The notes beneath the pieces are model-generated. The model did no database searches. It saw only the letters and a program-made list of their open reading frames with translations, and was not told the DNA's origin. 64,000 nucleotides of DNA from positions 8,423,219 to 8,487,218 of the forward strand of contig NC_064444.1 in the NCBI RefSeq assembly GCF_023343835.1, read 5' to 3'. The translations under genes were made by a program, and so were the position numbers. Source of the DNA: Lagopus muta (taxonomy: Eukaryota; Chordata; Aves; Galliformes; Phasianidae). Each line of letters begins with the position of its first letter. The stretch's first letter is position 1. Shown one piece after another: positions 1 through 38,300 of this stretch.

Positions 1-240
1 ATCAAGTCTGGTTGTCTCTCTTCTTCTGACCCTTTACCACATCTCAAATTCATAGTTGTGCCTAATTTTTCATCTATCCTAACTCAGGATGTTTGGCTCC
101 AGAGCTTTCAGCACAAGGCTGTACTGATTTTCACGTACAAAACTGTTCAGAATCTCATCAAAGGAGGAGAGAGCACATTATTTTCTACCCAGTTTGAAAT
201 GCTACTAAGATGGAGAGGTTTATGCCCCACAAACACAGTC

Positions 241-279
241 AAAAAAAAAAAAAAAAAAGAAAAAGAAAAAAGAAAAAGG
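241..279 (+). repeat. A-rich low-complexity tract
   Basis: A long A run followed by GAAAAAGAAAAAAGAAAAAGGG. No tailed retroposon is recognised next to it. Confidence 0.85.
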
Positions 280-1684
280 GAACCTACACATGTGGGAATG
301 CTTACAAATACATCCAAGAAAACAGCAGATTTAGAACACAGACTGAAGAAGGGGGGGCGCTGCATTATAAAGCCACATATTAAATAAGCATTTGCTGTAC
401 CTGCATGTTCCCAAAATAGCACAAAGATGGCAAATGTCAGACTTGTTTAGGACCCTATAAATTTATGGGAAATTGAAGGTTGACTCAATTATTAACAGTC
501 CACACACAGGTTACAGTAGATGAATTTTCCGGTGTGGTTCACAGCACTTTAAGAAACAGCAAGCCTGCTGTACTACGAAGGGACAATCATCACGTGGTGC
601 AATGTAATTCACGGAGGGAAAAGAAATACATAATTAACAAATTGGATTTTTTCCTCACTTCTCCCCTCCTCTTTCTAGACTTAATAGTGAAATATAAACA
701 AATACATTAAATCAATTTAGATAATATCACGAGATGCCCAATGAATCACATATGAAGCCTATAAAGAAGCACCCCATGTTACTGATTTTATTTAAATTCT
801 CACCTAAGAGACACAACAGAAGATGACGAGTTGTTTCCAAGGCACAGCTCACTGCTGACGCCATACTTCTGAATATAAAGCCAATGATGGACAGAACAGA
901 CTGAGATACAGGCATCGAATCTCAAAGGTCAGCACCTTGTCTCTCAGAAAAGGCAGAGGTAGATGGCAGATGATGCTAATAATAACCTCTGAGCATATGG
1001 TTCCTTATAGAAAACTTAGGAAGAAACACAAGCAGTATTATGCCAGATGGCTTCCAAAGACCACAGGGGAAAAAAAAAAAAAGATCCCCCAGCAGATCCA
1101 TCCCCAAACATTATAAGCTATCACAGATGGGAAGAGTACCATACTCAAGCAGGACACAGAAAACACTATTCTTATCTTCCTCAGATTGAAGCAGTCACTA
1201 TACATATCAAGGCAGAACGGTTAACAAAAACTAGATATAAAACAAGACAGATGAGGCATGAATTTACAAAATGAAAGGAGCAAGCAGAGTGTAGGTAGGA
1301 ATCAACTTTACTAAGAAGCAATTAAGCTGCCAAATCATTCTTAATTATCATTTAAGAAATTTAATTCTATAGCAGGCAGTTGCATACCATCAAGTGAATG
1401 CACAATAAACCTGAACTAAGACTGCCCAAACTGAATAGAGTATTAACAGGAAAATACCTATTCTTACAACACCATACAACAGTTACTCTGTTGCTCCAAT
1501 CATTTCATGTTAACTGATCTTTCAAGCCTGTGCGTAGCATGCAATATTTACCCTCATTTTTACACACAGAAATACACGGTGATGGCAAATCTGAGGGCTC
1601 AGTTTTGACTTAAGAGGATTAATCAGAATGCCATTACCATTTCAAGCATCCTATTCCCACGAGATTCATCTGTTTAGCTTTCAT

Positions 1685-1695
1685 TTTATTTTATT
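1685..1695 (-). terminator. CMTM4: Overlapping AATAAA pair, candidate distal poly(A) signal for CMTM4
   Basis: Two overlapping AATAAA hexamers (AATAAAATAAA) lie on the minus strand about 3.2 kb beyond the CMTM4 stop. If used they would include the 3499-3524 hairpin in the 3' UTR. No transcript evidence is available from sequence alone. Confidence 0.25.
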
Positions 1696-3498
1696 TACAG
1701 TGGTTTTTGGATCCCTTTGTAGAGCTAAACAGCACACTTGAAACTAAGAAAAGCCAGCAAGACCAGCTGGCTGGAAGAAGTAACTTAGTGCCACTTTTCT
1801 AAGCAAATTTCAAAAAGGCAAATCACAAAACCTTTCTGACTCATTTTCTTCCGTAAAGATTTCATTTATTTTTTTTTTAATTCTACTCTTTTAATGGCTG
1901 CAGGTTTGATAACAATCTTAACAACAAAGATTACTGCTTCTTCGATACACCACATGAAATTGTAATTGTAAAGGGGGTGGAATTAAGAATGCTTATGTTA
2001 AATGAACTCAGTGTTTCGATTTTAGTTGTCTCATAGCTACTTTATTTCCCTTTTCTATAAACCAGATAGCAAATAATGTCTCTGTAGAGTAATAAATGCT
2101 TAACTTAGATTTTAAGAAAGTATATACTGTACAATACTAAAATCATCTTTGGTCCCCAAAATAAGGAAATTACAAATTTACATTTGTCTTCCTGTTTACA
2201 AAGTTATCAGATAGTAGTTCTTTTAAAAAACTTTTTAAAATCATATTCTCTTTGAATTCTACCCTGAAAGCTGTGCTAAGCTCAAGTCATGAGTGCTGTA
2301 AGTAATAAATACTGTTCTCAACTCAGGAAAACTTATTTACCATGTAATAGCACTCAAAGTCATACAGGAATACTACATATAAGATGAAGTATTATACAAT
2401 ATTAGAAATATAACTATCATTCATACTAAGTAAGCATTTGTCATTCCAGCTAAAGATAAGAAGCTTTCTGCAATCTCACTCCAGAACAGGCCCTGCAAAG
2501 TTATCTTTTGTCCAGGTTAGGAAAGGTGTATGGATTTTAAAGATACCAAATTCACAAACTTGCAGATGCACGAAATCTCCCATACATACCTCTGAGAAAT
2601 CGGAGAACCAGAATCATCACAGGGACTACAGAAGAGGAACAGGACATTCTCCTTCATACGTGTTACTGCAGTCCTCTCATTAACCAGCATCAGGATATAC
2701 TCATAATGAAAAGCCTATGCTTACCCTAACCTCTTTCCTGACGCCTAACTTCTGCAGGTACCATTCCAGAAGTATCCATCTTCTGCAGAACAAGATCCTG
2801 TATTTTAATAAGGCTTTTTCTTTTTTTTAATAACATTTATGCAAACTGCCTTAATGTCTGTTTACAACTCCAGTCTACATATGTCTGTGCTACTTTCAAG
2901 TGGACTGCTGAAAAACAGAAGGGCTAAAGCAACTACACTGACTTCGAGAAACTTATGCCACATTGAATGTGGAACTGTCATTTACATTTCATAAAACTCA
3001 TTAAACCCAGTGAGACTCCACCTTAATAAAATGTTGATGCTCTCAGCTCAACAACAGAAGTTAGCTTCTACGTTCTAATCTTTTTTTTTAAACTGACATT
3101 ACCTTTGGTGCTAACTTTCAACAAACTACAATAAAACGTTAACGCAGGAACTGGAAAACCATTATTGGTCTAGAAAGGCAAGTTTTCTTTAACCTCATTA
3201 ATAATTCTTTAATTTTAAGTGAAAATGCACCATAGACACAAAACCCATGAAAAATGCAGACATTGGTTTTGTTACCAGTTTTCTACCTGTCGGTGTAATT
3301 CCATTGCTTGATCCAAGAACTGCAATGTAAGGTTCAAATCTGGAACACCCTCCGTTGCTTCTGGTATTAAAGACACCCAGGCACTTGTACTGACTTTGTT
3401 TGATATAACATAGTTTTATATATTTAAAAGTCACCTGTCTGCAGCGTATTGCCTATTGTTCAGAAGTTAACTGTGCTTAAGAGCCGTATATAAGTTTG

Positions 3499-3524
3499 AG
3501 CCGTACTCACTTAAGAGTACGGCT
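3499..3524. repeat. Perfect inverted repeat, 10-bp stem with 6-base loop
   Basis: AGCCGTACTC and GAGTACGGCT flank ACTTAA. A third copy of the half-element, GAGCCGTA, lies just upstream at 3481. It is in the CMTM4 3' flank, possibly transcribed as 3' UTR. Confidence 0.8.
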
Positions 3525-4624
3525 AAACAAGATTAATACAAATTGTTCAACTCTGATGTCAAATAATGGATTACACAGATTAAAAAAAAAATCAATCATT
3601 AAAAAAGCATTGAAATATTTAACTGATTACTCACATTTCAAGTTTTGATTAGAGAAAATACCTTTATCTTAATTGCAAGTAAAATTAAAACAAGAAAACT
3701 TCAATTAGGTAAAACCATTCCTCAACAAAGAAATATTAGAAAAAATGTTTGCAGATATATCCAATTCAAAAAACAAATTTTACCTACTACCAACAGTTTA
3801 ACTTTAGAAAAAACAAGTAATCCTCTAAACAAGAAGCATCTCAGATGAATCACAGTATTGCAATCTTAGAAACACTTTATATCATAAATTTTTGCTAGTT
3901 ACTGCTTACCCTAGGCTTCTCAGAAAGGTTGAACCTTAAAAGAAAAAAGAAAAAAGACATGACTGGAACGCAGGTTTACCAGATGACAATTCATCCTCTC
4001 TCCTTTAGCACTGTGCCCCTCAGCATTCTCTTTCTCCACCCTGCCTCCCAAGTTTCCTCCACCCTCCACCATTTTGGAATGAAAAACAGCATGTATCCAA
4101 CATCAGCAGAAAGTTCACATACTTGCACTGGATGCATTGTGGTGACCATTCAATAAGATACACTAATCTTGCACAAGTTCTGATACAAGCAAGGTCAGGC
4201 ACGAACTGCATGTGATGATTTGCAAATAATCCAAAGGATAACTGCCTCAGCATTAAATCAACAACCAGAAGACAGAAGAGACTTTCATGTGGCAGCTAGG
4301 TGAACGAAACAACAACGAAACGGCGTGCAATCTTGCAGGTGAGAACTGAACTGCACTGCCAAGGCTGCACAAGGAAGGATACAGAGCGTTGCTGGACACG
4401 ATACATAGTAAAGTTATTGCTACTTGCCCCCCACTTCCTTTTCATGTGTATTAAATTTGCTCCTGGTGGATTTCTTTCTTATATTAAACAAAAAAGATAG
4501 CTCTGGTCTTAATTTTTATGACAGATGAAGAAACAGTGGCAGAACATGTATATTCAGAGCTTGCTCTTAGGAAAGGGAAGAGAAGTTCTGCGCAGTAATC
4601 CAAAACATTAACATACTTCAGAAC

Positions 4625-4674
4625 ATATATATAATATATTATACATAATATATACAATATATGTATATATATGT
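4625..4674. repeat. AT-rich microsatellite
   Basis: An imperfect (AT/TA)n tract between the CMTM4 stop and the left edge, probably in the 3' flank. Confidence 0.8.
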
Positions 4675-4827
4675 GGATGTCTTGAAAAGATTTTGCTTTT
4701 GAATGGCCAACATCTACTGCTTTCATGAAAACAGCTTCTGACTTGATGCTTCTCTGCACATATCTGGGCTGGGCATTCTTTGCCACTATCTGATTTTCCT
4801 TTTCTTTCTTAAATAAAGAAAAAACAC

Positions 4828-4833
4828 TTTATT
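4828..4833 (-). terminator. CMTM4: Candidate proximal poly(A) signal of CMTM4
   Basis: AATAAA on the minus strand lies 58 nt beyond the CMTM4 stop and is followed by a GTGTTTTTTCTTT tract, a suitable downstream element. It would give an unusually short 3' UTR. Further AATAAA copies at 1685-1695 and elsewhere could serve a longer UTR. Confidence 0.4.
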
Positions 4834-4890
4834 CCATGAGCAAGTTCAGCACTTCTCTCTTCCCTCTGCAGTCCCATCTAGATGCTGCTC

Positions 4891-31784
<26,894 letters not shown>

Positions 31785-32125
31785 CTAAGCCGCTAGCGGA
31801 GCGCCGGCCGCATGGCCGTGCCGGCCGCTGGGGCTCCGTCAGGCGGAGGGGCGCGGGACGCGCGAACGCCGCATGGCGCCGCGCCCCGGCCCGGTCCGGC
31901 CGCCTCGGCCGCTGCCCCGCGCGGCAGGAGCCCGCCCCTCTCCGCCCCGCCGCGGGGGGGCGCCCTCGCCCCGCCGAGGGCCGCGCGGAGTCGCCGTGCC
32001 CGCGCGCGTCTCCCAGCCCGGGCTCCCGCCGCCCCGCTTCCCTCCCGCCGCTCCCGTCTCGGCACAGCAGCTCCGGCCGGGGACGTTGCCGTTGCCGTCG
32101 CCACCGCTCCGCCCCCCTGCGCTCA

Positions 32126-32138
32126 GCGGAAATGGCGG
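32126..32138 (+). promoter_or_regulatory. ETS and YY1-like composite element
   Basis: GCGGAAATGGCGG joins a GGAA ETS core (GABP type) to the ATGGCGG core typical of YY1. Such composites mark transcription starts of CpG island genes. Here it points away from CMTM4, about 390 bp upstream of its ATG, so it could drive a divergent non-coding transcript. Motif match only. Confidence 0.4.
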
Positions 32139-32340
32139 AGAGAGCCCGCTCCGCCCCCCGGCCCTGCCCGGCACCTGCCCCCGGGGCCGGGTCTGCCCGC
32201 CCCGCCCGGAGCCTCCCGGCTGGGGCGGAGGCAGCACCTGCCCGGGGCCGCTGTCTGTCCCGCCGGCGCGGTGCCTCCCGCTGCCGCCCCGTGGCTCCGA
32301 GCGGTCCTTGGCGCGGCGCTTCGCCTGGTCCTTACCTGTT

Positions 32341-35300
32341 TTGTATTCGCGGTAGAAGTTCCCACCGCTGAATCCGCACGTATCGAAAAGAATGTTGCTA
32401 TCGTTCTGGGTTATTCAAGGTGGCCTTTGCGTTCGCAGAAAAAAGAATTGCAGCCCTTGCTCCTGACATCCCTCATTTCTCTCACAGGATTTTCACATAT
32501 ATGTTAATTCCTCTGTTGCTTTTCTCTTGCCCGAGTGTTTTACCATCGCAGTACTGCTGACACCAACAAAGCAGGACTTTAAACCTTGCAGTATTTTTTC
32601 CCGTTCCCATTACGTTCTGCTTCTTTATCAGTTCTCCTCTTGTGCCCATACATTTAGCGTTAATCTGCAGGAGACCACATGCTGCTTTGAGAAAGATCTT
32701 GTGAGCAGTGTAACATTTCTAAACATCCAGCAACCAGTATTTGGATTTATCTCCTGCACTTCCAATCTAGACAGCAGTAAAGGAGGAAAAAAAGGTAGTA
32801 CTGCAGAAGGCAATTGAAGGTCAAGGGAGAGATGGCTGACTGATTTAGGAAGAAAGTGAGATAGAAGCCTCAATTCCATTTCAATTCCACTTTTTTGTCT
32901 TCTGTGAAGCCTTCTGCAAGCTTCCTAAGGCCTTTGTTTTCCTTCTAAAATGGAGGACACAAGGTCTAAATGCATTTAAAATCATCAAAGCACTCAGAGA
33001 ATGCTGCAAGTATGAAACCACTGAAAATGCTCCATTCTTCAGGGAGCTAATTGCCTGAGTCGTGGAAGCACAGTAAGCATTCTCTTTGTTGCAACGTTAT
33101 GTCTCGGCAATGTTATTTGAACACAATTACGGCCGTGCTTTCAGCAGGCATGTTGACACCGTCACACACCGTGGTTTCAGACGTTCTACCTGTGTGCAGG
33201 GCAGCAGTACTGGCACCGCCAGCCGCAGCCATGCTGCCCCTTTCGGCACGGTGAAGCACGCAGTGAGCTTCCCCATGCTGTAAGTGGCACAAAGCCAATA
33301 CCAAGCCATACTGGGGGGTTTTCTGGCGTCCTCTTGGATGGGTGGGTGGGCTGGACAGACTTGGCAAGGGCTTGTGAGGTTTCTGCCAACATTTAACAAA
33401 GGAATCCTTTACACACATTCTTGCCTGTTACGGCACCTTTTCACTCTGCTCCATAGCACTTGAAGGAAAAAAATGTCTACGTTTAATATGTAAATAAAAG
33501 TATTGATCCAGTAAAAAGGTCATTGCATTCATCCAAGGCAAATCACATTGCTTTCAGATAACTTTGTTTTCACAAGTTCGTGAGCTCTTCAAACAAAGCC
33601 TGCTATTTCACTGCGCGCCTGAACTCCACAAGTTGGAAAATGGGGATCGTGTCAGTGATCAGCACTCAGGATAACATCACTGCATCAAGCTAATAGCCAG
33701 GTCATCGCGTTTGTCAGAGGACGCTTCACCTCCTTCAACAAATTGAGTGAAGAGTGGAAACAAGCGAAAACCTGGACGCTGTTCATAAGCGCTGGAATTG
33801 AAGATCTGTATTTCTACAGAACGGGTAAGCCAGCTTTGGCAGAATTAAAAATTCCCCATCAGAAAGAATCTCCAGGACTGTGATGATAAGCTATAACCAA
33901 ATGATAATCTACGTGTAAATAATGAGGAAAAAAATGATTTTAAACATTATCACCGATTAGACTGAGCTCATCTCAGCTATTCATACAGCTTTTAATAAAC
34001 TTCAGCCTTCAATACACCTTTTAATAAACCTGTGAACTTCCTGGGGGTTCATTTCATGAAACATGTTTAAATTTCATTTTCAAAATTAACATATGGTTCT
34101 ATTCACAACAACTTAAAACCAGACTTTAGAAGTTGCATTGGTATAGTTTTAATGCACAAAGTATTCTAAAGCTGATACATAAAATTTTGTAGATCTGAAC
34201 AGTGCTTATTGTGAGGAAAACGTAGTTAAAGCATGAAAGGAATTAGAATCCTAACAGGAAAGCTACATCTATGCAAGTACCTGAACAGAGCAGAGAGGTT
34301 CTTTAAGAAAATGCTCCAGTATTTCCACATGACCTACCGAAGGGAAGGAGCACTGGTATGCTGCCAAATTCCAGGAGAGCTGAGCAGTGATTAGAATTTA
34401 ACTCAGGAATCAAGAGGATTTTTTTCCTTGAATTTCTCAATGCATAAAATTCTGAAGCACTCTCAACTTTACATTAAAAAAAAAAATCTAAAAATGTAAT
34501 AAAGAATTTGCTTTAGGAAAACATCTGGTAGTTTTAAGTGCCTTATTTCAGCAAATTCTTCACTTCCACAGCCTGAGTATGGCATGCACACATCAATTCT
34601 GTGGCCACTGGCAGCATAGGAAGCAGGCAAATAACTGAGCTGAGTTGGTTATAAAATAATGCAAGTATAACATGGATAAGACACAAGTTCTGAAACAGGC
34701 TTTCAGTAGAAAGACAACTGGATTCAATGGCAGGGAGTCAGGCAGTCAGTGATCTCTAACTGGCAGAGGATGGCCACTGCTAAGTGGGGCAGGGATGCCC
34801 GCCTGACCTCAGCCAAGCACAGCTGAAGAGTACTGCACAGCCTCCCAGGCTAAGAACACTCTACACAAAGCCACCCCAAGAACTGCATTCCTTAGCTAGG
34901 GGTCAAAGCAGTCAGATAGAGGGAAGTAATAAGAGAAGCAGACAGGAGAACAGAAGGGACCTAATTTAAAGGGCAATGTATAAATGCTTCTAGTGCTTCT
35001 TCCACTGAACGTTCTCAAAACATAGTAATATATGCTCACATCTACATTGTTATACTATCACATCATCCCATGTATACTTCAACATCTTCACCGGTGTTCC
35101 AGCACTCAGCAAAACATCCAGAGCAGCCCTGCAAGGCCTTACAGCCCGATTCCCCCAATATGTGCATCACGGGGCAGCTGTGAGGGTTCACAAAGGCAAC
35201 CAGAGGACACTGGTGGCTGGAAGTCATCACAAGACCTGTCCCAGGGAGCTCTGTAGGGCTGGCTTCACCTTCTGAAGGGGAAAAGGGGTTATATCACTCC

Positions 35301-38300
35301 TGGAATTTCACCATCAGCAAGCAGAACTTCCCCTTAAGAATAAAAATTAAGACACTACCGGCAACGAAATCAGTCTTTGCAGACTGATGAACATTTTACA
35401 TGCTATGAACAATGAACCATCCAAGAGAATTTTTTTTCTCCTGATTAGAAATTGACATCTCCTTCAATAGCATCTACTGGCCCGTTCTCTCCCCTCACCT
35501 TCCTCACTGGTGAAGCATTCACTGACTCTTTTCACCTCCAAAAGCCTTCATGGACATCTGCAACCTGCAAGTGCCAGACAGGGATTACACCACAGCCACA
35601 TCTGGGATGAAGGGCAGCAGGCTTTCTATATGAGGGAGGTTAAATTAATTTCTATAAAAAACAGAAGCAAAGCCTCATGTTCTTCAGAAAAGTGCCAGTG
35701 GACTTTTAATGATGCTGGGAACCAGCCAAGGCCGTGGGTTGTATTTCTTTTGAAAGAATTCTGTATAATGAAGCACACTGAAAAATATGCAGAGAGACTG
35801 ACAGCAATGTTTACTTTATTCATGGCATTACATTTATTCAGGAAACAGAGGGGGAAAAAAAAATCTCAACTGAGAAAAAAGGTAGTCTTCTTCCAATAAT
35901 ACCATAAAAATACACAAGTCCAGAATAGAAGGTCAAGGAACAGCAGTTCCCTCTGACTGCATGGCCATGGCCATGCTGCCCTGTGGCATCTAGAGTTTTT
36001 TCAGCAAGAGATGGAGTATGGAGGATACAGCAGCCCTTTGGAGGGAAAAAGATCATTTTTATTTTTTGAGAAGGTGGAAGAAAAATTGTATAAACCATGC
36101 CTTACATACAAAGTTTTAAAGGTCTCTCAGCAGGCTTTAAATAAAATGTATAAATAAATACGAAGATGAAGTACACTCACTGCATTCTTTCTTTCCATGG
36201 ATGAAACGGGCCAGCGAAAACAACTGACCTCAACTGTTTTAATACTGTTTGCTGTTACGTAACCAAACCAAGCAGTTCCTTCTGCCTCTGGTGGAGAATT
36301 GCAAAGGTTTTAAAAGTTCATTTTTTAGTTATTCTTTGGAATTTGTTTTACCTGCAGTTATTGCTTACATCAGCTAATGTGACAGCAGTTCAAAGAACTT
36401 AATTCACTCAACAGCACTTAATTCCTACATGCAACAAAATTTGACATTCAGCAAATTTGGCTCTCCTCCTTGCAGAGTATTTCTTTCTTTAGTTATTTGG
36501 TCCTCTACATGCAATGGAAAGTTTAGGCTTTTTTTTTTTTTTTTTAAACAGGAAAAATAATTTCAAGTCTTCCATCACTAGCTATAAACTCAAGGCAGGC
36601 ACGTTGCCCCAAATTTACAAGGCTGTATAAAGCGGAACTAATAAATCCCAATTCCCTGCAGACTTCAGTCTTCTCTTCCCACCTTCCCACTCACCCCTCC
36701 CACAGAGCCCAGTGACCCAGCACCCCCCGAGGGTCCCCTTTCACACGCAGTAGGCTTAGCTCCTATTTATGTCTCTAACTACTGCTTGAGCAAAAGAAAG
36801 CAACTGCTTTGCCAGGTTCCATGTGTGCAGACTGACAGATCTGCGCTTGGCCTGTCTCGCCTGCCGACTGGCCAAACTTCCTTGGCAACGCTTCCCTAAG
36901 CACAGGAAGTCTTGGATCTATCTTCTCTACTGAGCCACTAATTTTCATGCAACTGGTATTAGCTCAGTGAGCTCTGAGATCCTTCTCAACTGAAATGGCC
37001 TAGAAGACTCAAGTTGCTTATAATGAGAGGGTAGAATAGGACAGAGCACACATGCAAAAGCAAGAGGAAAACTGTGGTCAAAGTAAAATATTTTAAGTAT
37101 GACAGCATTCTGTTAATAGCCGTGCTGTACCTTCTGCTCAGCTAAAAGGTGATCCGGAGAGATTCTGACAAGCTAAGTTTTAAATATTTCAGATCCTGCC
37201 ATTTTCACTGGCAATCTCCCAGCCCTTTACAACAGCACTGCAAGGCGTTGCTTGTTTTTAAATCAAAACATCCTAACACAGCCAGTTGAACAGCTGCTAG
37301 TTATAGCTGCCTTCTGGCAATCCAATGTTTTTCTGGGTCACGTGTTGCTTTACCAGGAAAATAAACCCACGTAAAATAACTCACATTTATAACATACATG
37401 AATGTTGGTATTAATTCAGCAATCTAATACTCTTACATATATCAATGACTAATACACCACTTGTTTCTTTCAAAACTAGCCCCTGACAACAGGAGCCAAC
37501 AATTATTACCAAAAGATACTGTTAGCTGTGAAGTTTTGTCATTCAAGTCACAGTGAGATTACTGCACTGATGGCACAATTCTGGATCACTCCTTACTGAC
37601 CCCCACGCCTAAGCTACACAAATCCAGTCCTGGGTTTGGCCACAAGTACCAAGTGCTCACCCTAGGCCTTTTGCCTTTGCTTTGGTTTTAAGTAATTTTC
37701 TCTGGAGTCAGTGACTGATTTTTAATAAAATTTAAGCTTTTCCTCCTTCCCATAGTAGCCTCACCTTTCAGAGCAGATGAAGACTTTTATCTCATCACCC
37801 TTCCAACCACCTCCAAAAATACAGTCAGTAAACCAAGTCTTTCACAAATAATCGCTTGATTCCTCTGGAAAAGAGAGGTTTTAACTTGATAGTGATTTAT
37901 CATCCACGTCAAACAGTTTTCATTAACCAACCACAGCAAGTAACGTTGATCTCCACCTCTGTCCTACCACTTACAACACGATCAATAAATTCAAGTAAAC
38001 TTGAGTGCAACATCCAAGTCTTCTCTGCAGCCAAAATGGGTGTTAAGTGCTGTGTTCAAAAACAGACATTAATTACTGAGACTCAGCCTAGCCACATATC
38101 ATCCTCTCTTAACACCTACCCACCATTCCTATATGCTCTTGGACCACAATTTGACTTCCCTGCTCCTGGCTCAGACAGGCCTTTACCACTTTGTACTGCA
38201 GTCAAATGGTCAGTGTCAGAACAAAAACCTGGCTGGGATTTTTCCGAGTGGAAACAAGCACAACACAGGGCAAGACAAAGATTGCAGCCAATCACTTGGA

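Larger units (their letters stand above)
1..4890 (-). other. CMTM4 3' flank or long 3' UTR, no other gene recognised
   Basis: AT-rich sequence downstream of CMTM4. I see no CMTM3-like exon here, although CMTM3 is the next gene in mammals. Contents are an A-rich low-complexity tract at 241-279, an AT-rich microsatellite at about 4625-4674, a perfect hairpin at 3499-3524 and a 65-bp exon-like segment at 804-868 (-). Candidate poly(A) hexamers are at 4828 and 1685. Confidence 0.6.

Noticed and set aside
1..4890. CMTM3 as the next gene downstream
   Set aside because: No MARVEL-type exon was found on either strand, so CMTM3, if present in this species, lies outside the window.
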